From NCBI GenBank assembly GCA_003550325.1, contig QKWP01000123.1:263749-327748 (forward strand): a stretch of DNA of 64,000 nucleotides. Direction: 5' to 3'. Shown here in pieces: positions 23,279 to 35,854 of the stretch. How positions within the stretch are numbered: the first letter of the stretch is position 1; every line of letters starts with the position of its first letter. The notes under the pieces are model-generated. The model had not been told where the DNA came from. It saw only the letters and a list, made by a program, of their open reading frames with translations, and did no database searches. This DNA comes from Gigaspora rosea (lineage: Eukaryota > Glomeromycota > Glomeromycetes > Diversisporales > Gigasporaceae). The position numbers and the translations under genes were made by a program.

Positions 23279-25898
23279 CAGGGATGGTAAATGACCTGGT
23301 CATAGAATGACTGTTCATTATGGAACATAGCGGACTTTACTTGATTGGATGATCGACACAAAATTACACAATATGTTTCACATAGTGGCGTAACGTTTTG
23401 CAGTTACAAAAATGGTTTGGCAACGAATTGGCCAAACTTGATACCAAATGAAAACGAAAGAGCACCTTCTGGTCTATATACTATCAAAGTAATTTGGTAA
23501 TCCGCGAAGTAATTCGGAAGTTAGATGAGAGGTATGTTTGTGCGCTTAAAATTAGTCTATAGGTATAATAAAGTAATCAAACTCAACAATTTAAGCCGTC
23601 TTTTGTTTGTGAAAACTTATTTTTTGTAATCTTAACTAATAAAGAAACCTGTCTATAATATAGGTTAATAATATGAAGCTGGGCGCCATAAGGATAATAG
23701 ATTTCATGAGAAGAGTTAAAGAAAAATACTGTAGCATACTTTAACCTTGTAACGATTGTTAAATAGAATTAATTAGTTTGATATTAGAACGAACATTATA
23801 AGTTATTTTTGGCATTTTTTTTATTGTTTATTAGCATTATAGGATAGGTTTAATCATTTATTTTTGTATTTTTTATTTTTTGTTTCTTTTCTTTCTTTGA
23901 TTTGTGTAATATATTGAAGTTTTTTAATAAAATTTTAGTTTATTGGAGTTTTTCTGATTTTGTTCGGTTTTGTTTGTGATAAGATTATAATTTTAGGTTT
24001 AAATTATCGAGATTTTATGATAAAGACTTCTGCCAGTATTAACTTGATTATAGATATAATTATTTTCTACATATTAATTTTTTTTTTTTATTCGTGATTC
24101 GATATTTTTTTGATATTTTTATTAATCTTCGATCAACCAATAAAATTTTTATAATATCACGAGATGATCTACAAAAATTGGCCAATCACTATGAAAGCCC
24201 GCTATGTTTCATTGTGGTCATTTAAATTCTGGGTCATATGACTCGTGACCAAATGATTCAGGTCATTTGGAAATGACCTGGGTCATTTGGGAGCTGCCCG
24301 AGTCATTTGCAATCGGTGGGTCATTTAATGTTTGTGTATGTTCGGATGCTGTGCCTAGAGATCCGACCCAGTCAGATAATAGTGGTCCGGACGGGTCAGA
24401 ATTGATCCAAGTCATGACCCGGGTCAACGGGTCATATAGAGGTATACAAATTTTAATAATATTTATCGATGTTATGCATTTAAATAAGCCATTCGAGTCA
24501 TTATTATTATATATTTTACAACACTTAGTGAATATAAAACATTTTATAATCTAGGTCTGAAATAAGTTATTCGAGTTATGATATTTACTTTAATTTCACT
24601 TACATATAGAACTTAGTGGTATAAAAAACATTTATTAATCTAAGATCTAAAATTAGTTATTCGCAAAACATTTATAATAATCCACAATATAAAGGATGTT
24701 TATTAATCTAAGTATTGAAAATAAGATGCATTTTTTTTTGAGCCCCATGATTATAATACAGTAGTTACTTCCGACTTCATTATATTTCATGGAACTCAAT
24801 TAATTATTCCCCGAATTTCCCTTTTATAGATAAATAAATTTCATAAAATATGACGAACATAGGGTGGCTGTCTATGTTGTATTCGCGGGCTCATGAGACT
24901 CAAAAAATTACAAAGATTGTCGATCCAAATAAATCAAAGTTCGATAATCTAAGTATTTAAAATATGAATATTGCTTTTAATTTCAATCGGTAGGTATTCA
25001 TTTACCTAAACGTTTAAAATAAGCTATTCATAATATAGACTAAATCTTATTAATATTGTAAATATAAAGAATTTTTATTAATTTAAGTTAATTCATGACT
25101 ATTTAAATATTTATTTTAGGATAAATATATGCAACGCACCCTGCGATATGCTAATTCATCGCACACAATATGTAAACATAATTTGTAGATCCGTGTAACA
25201 AATTTTCTATATAACAAAAATTTAAATTAATATAAGGTTAGGGTAAGGGTAAGGGTTAGTGTTAGAAGTTAAGGTAGGTGATGGTGTATATCAAAATTTT
25301 GCAAGGAATTTTTTTTGTTAGAGCGTGAAAGGTGGTTAAGTAGATGAAATTTTTTGATATTACAAATCTTAGAAAAGTTTCTTTATTTTGTTACACAAAG
25401 AAAATTTTCACGTTACACCTGATCTTCAAATTTAATTGGTAGATCGTTGGGGTGCGCACTTCGCAGTGTGCGATGCATAATTAAGTCCTTTTAAATTTTG
25501 CGTTCATTAAAAATAATTTAACTTTACAATAAATTTTAAAAGCATCAATATTATATTTTTGATTTTCGGATTATAGTTTGGGTTTCGGATTATACTGTAG
25601 TTTCGGGTTTTGGGTTTCGGAGTTTCGATTTTTTTGAAAAATTCGAAACTAGTTTCGGGTTAGAACCTTTCCAAACTAGTTTCGGGTAGGTTCGTTTTGC
25701 CTCCGACTTTGATATACAACACACATGTTTGATTCAAATAACCGATTAAGAAGTTGTGACCAATTGAATTACTATATCTCTATTTTTAATATAAAATATT
25801 AAATGACTTAATAGATCATTTCACCTTTTGAAATGACCAACATCTGGTCATTATTCAATTGAGTCACGAGATCATTCCAGGTCATTTACCATCACTGG
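23279..25898. mobile_element. hAT-like element with AAATGACC motifs
   Basis: The end CAGGGATGGTAAATGACCTG at 23279 faces CAGTGATGGTAAATGACCTG on the other strand at about 25898. Subterminal and internal GGTCATTT/AAATGACC and GGGTCA words cluster at 23290-23330, 24215-24430 and 25815-25885. There is no transposase frame; the reading frame at 24267-24554 runs through the repeat. I could not see an 8-bp target duplication, and the 2.6-kb length with a nested foldback suggests a composite. Confidence 0.5.
25125..25490. mobile_element. Foldback element with TTAGGG-like loop
   Basis: The left arm GCAACGCACCCTGCGAT (25132) pairs with ACTTCGCAGTGTGCGATGC ending near 25476; inner segments around GTGTAACA also pair. 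The loop starts with AGGTTAGGGTAAGGGT at about 25227. The internal text CAAAATTTTGCAAGGAATTT recurs at 30008 and, diverged, at 55140, so this is a dispersed family. Confidence 0.6.
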
Positions 25899-27221
25899 AT
25901 GATGGGACTAGCGTTCACCAAAATGATGGAGTTATTGTGAAGAAGAAAGTATTGTCTTTGTGAGCGAAACTTGAAAACAAGTGTGTAAGTGTAATAAACA
26001 AGTGCCAAGTAAGACATAAATTAGTGTGAACTTTTGAGTTAGCTTTCAGAAACGTTGGATACTGTTAACCCTTTGATAAACAGGTATAAAAAACAAAGAA
26101 TAAGTTGAGTGAAGAATTCTGTTATTAAATTTGCGGTATACACTAGTGATTAAAGTTTAGTTAGAATTAGAATTATCATAATTTACAATCATGTGTACAT
26201 ATTATGCCGAAAAATATATGACGTATATTCCCTTCTAAACTATTAATGACAAAAGAAATGTTGGTCATTCTAAATTTACCTTAGATCGATACAACTTATT
26301 TTTCGTTCAAACATTTCTATTTATCCGTGTCGTCATCGGCGAGTAGAGCATGGTACTTATATTATGCGATTATTATAAAGGGAAGTTATATTAGTGCATC
26401 TTTATTTATTGGATGATTCAGAAAACGCATATCTATCCTTCAACTAAAAATGAGGGGCATGCTTATATACATATTATTAAAATTAAATGATATATCATAG
26501 ATATTTTATTGTCACTTATTGCCACTGACCTATTCCTTGACCTACTCCTTGAGACGCAAATGATCATTAAAAGTGTTTCTAAATGCTGAAATACATAATA
26601 CTTTAAAAAATTGTATACATGATAGGTTAAAATTTTGATAAGAGTAAAAGACCCAGGGTACACCTAATAAAAATTGATAAACCTAATTATCAGGCCCATA
26701 CCCATACAAGAGACCCGCGGGTCTAATTGCAGGTTTTAAAATTGGTGAAACGTAATAGACGCGGGTCTTGTATGTGGTGATTTACAGTAATGACTAATAC
26801 TATTAAAGAAATAATAACACAGATATGGCGGTGCAAATATAGAAGGTATGTACGTACGTACGTACGTACGTATTAGTAATCTAGCAGATATAGAAATGAG
26901 ATTGCGGATTAGCTCGCAGTTAAACCTAACAGTTCCTTCTAGAATTAGAATTTATAAATTATGATGTAATTGCGTCAATTATTATTAAAATTAGGATAGA
27001 ACAGTTTAATAAGGTTTGTCTATTAATGCTTTTTGGTATGGTCTCATATTTAAAAACGGTCTTTAGTTATTTAAAAATCTATTCATTTTATTGGTTGACC
27101 GAAGGACTTAAACCATATGCTGTCAATAATCAATCTTACAAATTTTCTGATAGGAAACTGAGTAACCGTGAATTCAATATATATAAAAAAACTGGTTGAA
27201 TTCAAATTAATTTTATCAATC
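25899..27221. other. Spacer upstream of the methyltransferase
   Basis: AT-rich, with a GTAC microsatellite at 26846-26873 and no supported gene. Around 26700-26770 the words GACCCGCGGGTCT and GACGCGGGTCTTG look like remains of an inverted-repeat element. Confidence 0.45.
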
Positions 27222-28908
27222 ATGTATACAATTTTAATAGTTTCTCTTGCTCTATTTATCATTTCTTGTTGGTTTATTTTTAGAACAAAATGCAATGATA
27301 ACTATAATTTGATGGTAATATTGCCAGCTCCTGCAAACAAAATTTTTTTATGGATTGGAAAAAAAATCACGTACGCTTTAAATTATAAACATTTCCTTAA
27401 TAAATTATAGTAACAAGTATCTAATTTTATTGTTTTTTATTTTACATAAAAGAGATTTACAAAGACGACTTTTGCCACCAACATATTTAGTTCTTAATGA
27501 ATGGAGTGGTTTTTTAGTTTCAAAAATAATTTATGAACTTACAAAACTCGAAGTCGCTGATATAATTAAAGCTCAGGGTGGAAAGATGAGTATATATGAG
27601 ATTGCAAAAGCGACTGGAACTAAAGAGGATAAATTAAGTAATAATTTGAAAATTAGATTATATACACGAGTAATAGTAAGGTTTGTTTCCTGATTCCCAA
27701 ATCTGTGGTTTTATTTTTTTTCAATAGATCGCCTCCTTCGTGTTGCAGCATCAAAAGGTATCTTTCGTTCCCTCGGCAATGGAGTATACGCCAATACTCA
27801 CCTATCATTAGTGTTATGTAAAGACCACCCAAACACATTCCGCAATATTATTTTGCTATACGAAGAATACTCTTCAGCAACTCAATATTTAACTTATGAT
27901 TTGAAATTACAAACTGATAATGAACAAATGACGTCATTCGCAAAAGCTCATGATGGCATGGGGGCATTTTGAATGGTGGGCATTGCCTGAGAACAAAGAA
28001 AGACAGGAAATTTTTAATAAAGGGATGATCGAACAAGATAGCATATACGGAAAAGGTCTTCATCAAGGTTTGTAAAATATATACCGTATATATATATATT
28101 TAAAGTATTCGTATTAATAAAATTGAATAAAATTATGTTAAAATTTAATCTTTTTTAATAAAGATTATGACTGGTCACAGTATCGTAATGCAACATTTGT
28201 AGACGTTGCCGGTGGGAGTGGAGGTTTTTTGTTCCAATTGTTGACACGCTACCCGACCATGAAAGGTGTTCTTTATGACCATTCTAGTGTTATAGAAATG
28301 TCTGAAAAGGTTAGTGTATTTAAATCAAATTTTTTTTAAGTTGTTATACAAATGTAAACTTACAATATTTTTGTTTTATTAAGTTATGGTCGACAAACCA
28401 TAAAGAATTGTTAGATAGAGTTCAATTTTTTCGAGGTACTTGTTTAAAATATACATTGTATTAACCTATATCAGACTTCCAGTATTAGTACTCATCAACT
28501 CATCACCATACTTACCACTATTCTTATAAAGGTGATTTCTTTATAAATCCTGCTCCACCCTCTGATGTTTACTTTCTTCGCTCCATACTTCATAATTGGC
28601 CTGATGAACAAGCCATTAAAATCCTTAAAACAATCCACTCTGCTATTCCTTCAACTAATGCTAGCTCGTCATATCATAAAGCACCTTCAAACTTCAAGCC
28701 AAAGCTTCTTATAGCTGAAATATTGATCGATGATCGGACTCAGTTTCCTTTATTATATCAATTAGACATCTTGATGATGTGCATGTATAATGGCAAAGAA
28801 AGAACAAAATCAGAAATTACGGAATTATTAAATAAGTCTGGATGGAAATTGACGAAAGTTACTTATTGCAAAGGTGGATTTAGTGTTATTGAAGCAGTTC
28901 CTCTATAA
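27222..28908 (+). CDS. Membrane-anchored O-methyltransferase (COMT type)
   Basis: Six exons fit: 27222-27370, 27453-27637, 27728-28067, 28164-28309, 28384-28435 and 28532-28908, about 415 residues. The N-terminus is a membrane anchor (MYTILIVSLALFIISCWFIF). The winged-helix part is YELTKLEVADIIKAQGGKMS. The AdoMet-binding motif is VDVAGGSGG, and the catalytic-histidine region LHNWPDEQAIKIL matches plant and fungal O-methyltransferases. The gene should methylate a hydroxyl of a small molecule, substrate unknown. One extra G in the GGGGG run near 27960 breaks the frame within exon 3 (expected HDGMGHFEWWALPEN); everything else agrees, so a sequencing error or a very young null allele is likely. 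The ATG at 27168 would add 18 residues. Confidence 0.8.
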
Positions 28909-29688
28909 AGTCTAAGAAATTTATCAACGCAAACCCAATAGTCAAATAAAAATTTTAAATATAGTCAACACTTTATACATATAAAACCTACCATTCTAGT
29001 TAATTTTTTTGATCTATGCATTTTTTTATACATATCCTTGAAATTCCAGAATTTAATAAGTTTAAATTGAAATAAATAATTATTGTTTTTAAAATTATTT
29101 ATTGATCCTGTAAAATTAATGCGATAGCTTAATACTAGATCTGAGATCTTGAAATATTTTAATATTTAATTTTAAAAATTTTTGGGACTTAGAGCAAGAC
29201 TAGGGTTTAGGGTTAGTTTTTAGGGTGTTCTCAAGGAATTGACTAGCGATAGAAGTAACGCTCAAATGCTACGATCAATTGAAACAAAGATTGCGATCAA
29301 AGCTTGAGCTATCTCTTTTTATCCTTCAGTCAATTACTATTATAGCTTAAAGAAAAAAAAAAGGCGATTACACAATTATCTAAAACCTTAGCTCCCAAGA
29401 ATTTGGCGTCTGAAACTTTGTCAAACGAAACTTTACCTCCGGTCAACTCTTTTTAACAATTTCAAAATATTATCATCGTAACAGCAGCCATAATTGGCAA
29501 TACAATCATTACGACAACTACCATATTAATAATATTTTTTTTTAAATAAATTTAAATATGAATAATATATTTTTTTAAGCAAAAGAAGCATGAATAATAA
29601 TTTTTAAATAAAATTAAATATGACATATAAAAAAAAAATATTTTTTTTGTATTGGATGAAGAAAAATTGAAAAATAGTTATATACATC
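28909..29688. other. 3' flank of the methyltransferase gene
   Basis: AT-rich with AATAAA-like words. No gene or clear repeat is supported. Confidence 0.4.
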
Positions 29689-30336
29689 CCTATAAGAAAA
29701 ATGGACCGTAAAGATACGGGTTGGCTGAGTAAAGGCACAGGTTTTGGTGGCACGGATTAAACCCGTATTTGGTACGTAGGAGGTTTGAATTGGCGCGGAT
29801 TTTTGGCCGTAGTGGACCGTATGCCCGTACAAAATGGACCGTTAATGGCTCGGGTTTTGCAACACTTTACTAGTCCAAATGGCACGGGATTTGGCCGGGT
29901 AATTAACGTGAATTAACGTGTGATAAAAAAAACAAAACATACAAGTAGATTACATAAATTTATATCAACAATCAATACAATATAAACAAACTAACAACTG
30001 CTCATGTATCAAAATTTTGCAAGGAATTTTTTTTGTTAAGACACCCAGAGCAGTTTCATTAGTGAAATTATGAGATATCGCAATTTTTTTAAAAAAAATC
30101 GTATATTGATCTTTCGCTCTTCGTGAAATGAGCCAACACGTACCACCTTCGACACGTATCATTCCGTGAAATGAAGGTGCCATTACGTATGACGTATCAT
30201 AACGTGCCACCTCCCCCGTACCAGTTTTTACCGTGATATTCCGTCAACAGCTCTATACGTACCACTCCGACCGTGCCATTCCGTGGATTCCAGACACAAC
30301 CCGTACCACACCCCGGACCACTTTTTTTATAGGGGC
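29689..30336. mobile_element. Inverted-repeat element rich in ACCGT/ACGG words
   Basis: The ends CCCTATAAGAAAAATGGACC (29689) and its imperfect complement at about 30336 pair over some 36 bp. The subterminal regions carry many CCGTACC/GGTACGG and CGTGCCA words in both orientations. The CAAAATTTTGCAAGGAATTT repeat sits in the middle (30008). No coding capacity; reading frames at 29614-29832 and 29965-30210 follow the repeats. The end type is uncertain. Confidence 0.6.
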
Positions 30337-32160
30337 ATTGTAATATAACTAAAAGCTAGTAGATAGGATGCATTTATTATTTGAATATTAAATCCTGAAC
30401 GTCTTTTATTTGTTATAAGCGTGAAAAGTAGCATAATGATTTTTTGGTAGCGACGATGGTTTTGTTGAATATCCATGTTATGAAAAAAAATCATAACAAT
30501 AAAATGAAAGAGTTATTGAGCTTGAGCAATCAATGATAAAGTTTAGTCAATGAAAAAATTGGTGGCCACAGCTCCAGGTTTTTTTTTTTGCCTAAGTGAT
30601 AATCAAGATTCCGACTAATTAAGAATTTACTCCGTTCGTTGAGGAAATAGAGATCCCCAATATCAACTAATTTTCAGATTTTCAAACAAAAATTTAAAGT
30701 TTGACTTTCAATAAAGTTAATAACAAATATTCTGGAACTAGAATACTAGGTAAAATAAATTATCTAAACCATATTATAAAAATTAGTACTAAATATAAAT
30801 ATAATAATATATTCGATACTAGTTATAAATAATATAAGTAATAATTTTTGTTATAGCAGTTAGGTCATATTTTTATTAAAATTTAAAAAATACTTTTTAT
30901 AAATTTTTATGTTCTTTATAAAAAGTTACGTTAAATCGGTTTATAAAATAAAGTGCGGTTGAACCGTAATTAGTGGCGTAAATAAATCTGCATCTATACT
31001 TATACTCTTTTTGGCCCTATCCACAATCTAAGGCCCGTTCATATTAAGATCGTCATATGAACGCAGTGATGTTTTTAGGGATTTTTGTTATAAAAACGTA
31101 CGTGTTAGACGTTAATCTTTTTCATATCTTGTTTAACAATCCTTTTATTATAAATGGTTCAAAAAATTAAAATTGATCGCATTTCCAATCGAATGCTTTT
31201 ACAAAATCTTCGACTACTTTGAGGATTTTAGATCCTTATTCTTGTATCTCCTTGTAACCCAATCATCCAAGATGTCCGTTGGAGATAACTTGAAGAAGTG
31301 AATTCTCAACCAACGGAAAGTGCCCTTACGTACCTCCTAATTAAAACGATGCTTTGAACAAGTAAAGAGCTTTGATATACCTACAGGTAATTTCCATTTA
31401 ATGATTCGATCACTTATTTGGAATCTAATTAGAGTTTGACGGGATCGAAGCATTAATAAGGGAGGCTATAGGAAACAATAACCTTTGAGGACTATCCCAT
31501 GGGAGACATTGAACTACTCGAAGATCTTGTTTGTTCTAAGAAACACCAATATTAACGGGAACCCTAACCAATACCTAACTCTAATCTATTCTTAATAGCA
31601 TATTCTTGCCAACTAGTAACCGACAATAGTGTAAAATTGGTATACCAATATATTATGGAGAAAATTAAACTTCCAATTCAGAAACCCAAGATATTACTCA
31701 TTAGGTTTTCACACGGAATAATTTTTGTCATTCATGTACTGTCGCCAAATATGTTTTATTTTCTAGACATTTAAAGATAAGGGATCAGCGTGTTTTTTTT
31801 GTACTTAAATTTTTACCATAGTAAATCTCTAAGTATTTTTATAAAATTGATAACGCACAATAAATAATGTAATAAAAAAAAATTTATATTTTGCAAGTTG
31901 AAATAAAATTATTTTGATCCGGCGAAATATTTCGGATTTTGGAAATACTGAGGCGATAAAAAAAACCCCCACACAAATGTTTTTGAAATAGCCCTATGCG
32001 TTGACGAAGTCACGCTAGGGTTATTATCGCGAGGATAACCTGATTTGTGGCTTATATGAAATTGAGGCTTATATGAAAAAGGTAATAGCATATGATTGTA
32101 TGCAACAGGGATTATAGATGCATGTGATAGATTATAGATATGCGGAGATTATAAAGATAC
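30337..32160. other. Long AT-rich region without a supported gene
   Basis: Neither strand shows a family-matching frame. The minus-strand frame at 31909-32091 has no recognisable domain. Confidence 0.4.
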
Positions 32161-32299
32161 ATGTGGGAGTAAATGGTGAATCTCAGTGCTTTCTTTCTTC
32201 GCTTGTCTTGTCACTTGTTCTCTACGGTGCCCGATTATGATCTGGCTCCCATCCCTCCCGCCCTCTCTCATTCATTGCACCTAGCACCTAGCGCCCTGC

Positions 32300-32490
32300 C
32301 TGTTGTCATGTGTACCGAGTTGAATGCGCCGCACCATAGCGTGGGCTCGAACTCGTTGATGTTGTCATGTGAACCGAGTTGAATGCGCCGCACCATAGCG
32401 TGGGCTCGAACTCGCTGTTATAAAAATTGATGTTGTAATGAGGTTGAATGTGCCGCACCATAAGCGTGGACTTGGACTCGCTATTAGAAA
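32300..32490. repeat. GC-richer tandem repeat, about three units of 58-75 bp
   Basis: The words GAGTTGAATGCGCCGCACC and ATAGCGTGGGCTCGAACTCG recur three times with increasing divergence. The reading frames on both strands (32173-32382, 32306-32527) simply follow it. Confidence 0.7.
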
Positions 32491-32529
32491 AAAAAAAAAA
32501 AATTGCGCCATACCTTAGTGTTGGCATTA

Positions 32530-32750
32530 TGCTTCGTCACGTGACATATCACGTACATAGAGTTGTTATGAGCACAGTATACTTAGAGTTGTTATGAGTT
32601 GTTATGAGCACAGTATGTAATAGTATAAGAGAAAAGTGATGGCGTGCAGCACTACTCCCATTTTGTATCTTCATAATCTCTAATAAAGAGAGTGTTTAAT
32701 ATGAAATCCGAGCGAGAATAATTATTGTACAAGATACTGCATCCCACCTT
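32530..32750. mobile_element. Possible solo LTR fossil
   Basis: The base composition changes here, with a TATAAGAG-like promoter word at about 32622, an AATAAAG word near 32687, and a direct repeat of GAGTTGTTATGAG just upstream. This order resembles a retroelement long terminal repeat standing alone. No internal coding part or second copy is in the window, so age and family are unknown. Confidence 0.25.
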
Positions 32751-32765
32751 TTAATAAAAGCGCCA

Positions 32766-33016
32766 AAAAATTATAATAAAAAAAAGCAAAATATTTATTA
32801 ATTTATATATATACACGCAAAATCTTACGTTTTAATTACAGCTTTCTTAAAATACTAAAAATTTCTCTTTTGAGTTTGTTAGGATAAAAAAAAAATTATA
32901 ATAAAAAAAAGCAAAATATTTATTAATTTATATATATATACGCCAAATTCCTAAAATCTTACGTTTTAATTACAGCTTTCTTAAAATACTAAAAATTTCT
33001 CTTTTGGGTTTGTTAG
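32766..33016. repeat. Tandem duplication of about 122 bp
   Basis: Two adjacent copies share GCAAAATATTTATTAATTTA and CTTACGTTTTAATTACAGCT and differ by a few bases and a short insertion. Confidence 0.85.
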
Positions 33017-33113
33017 GATAAAAAAATAACTATAAATGCAGATTTTGTTTTAGCCCGTTCTAAAACAAGTTGTAACAATTTAAAGTTTGCTAATATAAAC
33101 CGAAATATATATG

Positions 33114-33262
33114 GGGGCCCCACAGCAAAAGGTGGTGATAGACTAAAAAATTTTTTTCTGTAGTTTTTTAATATTGTGTTCTAAATAGTCTAATTTTTGC
33201 AAAAATAAAATTTTTACAAAAAAAATTTTTTTTGAGTATCACCACCTTTTGCTGTGGGCTTT
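33114..33262. mobile_element. Small MITE with CCCACAGCAAAAGGTGGTGA arms
   Basis: CCCACAGCAAAAGGTGGTGATA at both ends in inverted orientation encloses an AT-rich loop of about 100 bp. The target duplication is unclear. Confidence 0.75.
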
Positions 33263-33639
33263 CCCACACTGTATATGTTATCGTACGTACGGGTCTGATG
33301 TAACACCCCGTGTGTCACTTACTAATAATTTGTAAAATTTTCTCTTAATTATCACAACTTTAATTTTTCTCTTTAAATATCGAACAGCAACTTTACTATT
33401 GGCGATCTTGAAGCCCAATGTTTTTATTTGTTGCAAACATGAAAAAAAAACTTTGGAACAACTTGTAGTTTCGATAAAGAAAAAAAGTTTTTAAATGCAG
33501 AACCAATTCGATGAACTATTTTAAATAAATATATTTATTTCTTTTTTGAACTTTTTAGGTAACCTTACATGAAAAAAAATAGTTATAGAATCTGAATTGA
33601 AGATTATAAAAACTTTAAAAATGTTTCCCGACCACTTTA

Positions 33640-34010
33640 ATTCTTCGCCCAACAATTAAAAATTTTAAAAATTTCCCAGTTATGGAATTTTAAAAATTAC
33701 CAAACATACTATGAAAGTTTTAAAAATAATCTAACTAAATATAGTCATCGCCTGGTTATAAAAATTTTAAAAATCGTTCTACCAATATAGTCTTCTCCCA
33801 ACTATAAAAATTTTAAAATAACCTGAATAAATAAAGTTTTTCACCATCTATGAGAATTCTAAAAATATTCTACTGAAATATAGTATGAGGTTCTTAAAAT
33901 AACCTTCACTCTGCTATAAGAATTTTAAAAACTACCAACAAACCAAATAGAGTTTTTCACCTACTGTTATAAATTTAAAAACTACCAAAATATGAGAATT
34001 TTAAAATCAT
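33640..34010. repeat. Degenerate tandem repeat of about 60 bp
   Basis: Units of the form CTATAAAAATTTTAAAAAT followed by a variable part containing TAGT recur about six times. Confidence 0.55.
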
Positions 34011-34329
34011 AGTTTTTTTGAGCTCTATTCATTTAACCATCGAGATCCATTAACTCTATTACTAACATTTGACTAAAATGTTAGTCTTCATTTAACGAAA
34101 ATAAAGCTAAATTCAATTTTGACTTTTATGAAAAATAGCTCATTAGCACGGATATATATTTTCACATATACCCATGCGAATAAGCATTCATAAAAAGCAT
34201 GGATTGTTACATAAGACCAGTACGATAATGAAACTTTATTGTTTTTACAAAGAATTCGTGTGGATTATTTGTCAATAGTTTTCTTTCCTATTAAACAGTT
34301 CTTCCTGTTGGTAAAAATGGCTTTGAAAA

Positions 34330-35470
34330 ATTACGAGGTGGCTTTATTATTGAGGAAATTGGGTTGGGCAATTCGGAGTCATTAGTCTATTAGATAAATC
34401 TTTCCAAAGGTCTTTCTCAAGAATTCTTTTATAAGGGCGTATATTTTTGACTACATCATCTCCAGAAATGTGAAAATAACGAATATGAGGTAGACAATGT
34501 TGTAAAGTATCTATCTTTCAAGATCTGAAAATTTTCACGTGCCATATTTTTAAATTCATTAGGTAATCCTTGATTATTTGCAATTCCACATTTAATAATC
34601 GAATTCCAAACTTCCACTTCTTCATTTTTAGATCATCACGTTCAAGAATCGAAACAAGTGCATTTTCTGGAATTAATTTAAAATATTCTGAACCAAAGAT
34701 AACGTTTGGATATTTCGCTACGATATCGTTACATCATTTTTGTAACTTTTGAAGTTTATTAATTCATTTTGAAAGATAGTTCTATCGAGTAACAAAATTT
34801 CTATTTAACCAATGGTGTTTATTTTCAATTAAATAGGTCTCTATATGCATTGCCAAATCTTCAAGTTGAAGCACACAAGCAGCTAACATAATATCAAAAG
34901 TAGATGAATCATCGAGGTCTTCGAAAGATAATATTCCCACATAGATATATCTTTGATGACAAATTATTATAGTCATAATTAAATTCCTTTCTAATCATTT
35001 TACTAAACTTTAATTTTATATAAAAATTGTTGCTTACTTTCAGATAATTTCAAAATGTTGAATAGAAATACGCGGATTCAAAATAATTCTTGGAATATTA
35101 CTAATATCTTTATTTGTTAACTCTTTATGAAAATATTAAGATCTATATTTCAAAACAGTAGAATGTGCCTTAAATCCTTTCTTCTGATATTCGCCCACAA
35201 CAATGATCACATCAAAATCTTTTTCATTTTCAGGAAGTTCACTAAAATTGTTGAAAAGATTTTCTGAGAATTCATCTGTGAATATTGTTAGTGATGATGG
35301 TGGTGGTAGTTGCGGTTGTGCTGATTTTCGAAAAGCGAACCTCGATATTATAAGAAAAATTACCACTATGAGTGATAACCTTTTGAAATCCGACAAAAAA
35401 TAGTACAAACGCCATAGATAAAATATAATAAAATTTGACACAATGGCACTTTTGTTACATTGAATCATAT
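34330..35470 (-). pseudogene. BTB-BACK domain gene, decayed
   Basis: Pieces lie in the expected order on the minus strand. The BTB start is NLFNNFSELPENEKDFDVII and KGFKAHSTVLKYRS (35280-35150), then a segment ending in IQHFEII. The BTB-BACK junction is YIYVGILSFEDLDDSSTFD with CVLQLEDLAMHIETYLIEN (34976-34800). The BACK part ends at HISGDDVVKNIRPYKRILEK (about 34440). A stop follows KYRS and further frame breaks occur in BACK. Intact relatives act as substrate adaptors for cullin-3 ubiquitin ligases or carry a C-terminal TLD domain; that part is missing here. Confidence 0.7.
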
Positions 35471-35546
35471 CATGTATTTTTCTGCATAATCATGCACAGC
35501 AAAAAGGTTAACAAAAATTATCCCACGGAATCTTATTTGCAATGAT

Positions 35547-35828
35547 TAAGGATGGCATGTGATTTAAATCACGATGGTGTAAATCGCTGATTTTTATTTT
35601 AAATCAATTTAAAGCAGAACAGATTTAAATCATTTATTATTGCGCTTTGGTAAACTTTGTAGGACACTATGTCATGTAAACATTGAAGATTCTGCAGATT
35701 TTGAAAGTCGCATTCAAAGTCAGAATTTGAAGATAAAATAATTAGATTACGTAATAAAGGTTAATTTTTTAAATCATTCGCGAATTAAATCACAAAATTT
35801 GATTAATATCGTGATTTTGCCATCCCTA
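35547..35828. mobile_element. hAT-like MITE with GTGATTTAAATC motifs
   Basis: The ends TAAGGATGGCA (35547) and TGCCATCCCTA (35828) are inverted. The flanks GCAATGAT and GAAATGAT match at 7 of 8 positions, the 8-bp duplication typical of hAT elements. Interior words ATTTAAATCA and AAATCACG repeat in both orientations. Confidence 0.75.
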
Positions 35829-35854
35829 GAAATGATATAGTACGTACGTACAGC

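Noticed and set aside
24267-24554. Coding frame 24267-24554
   Set aside because: It runs through the GGTCATTT subterminal repeats of a transposable element.
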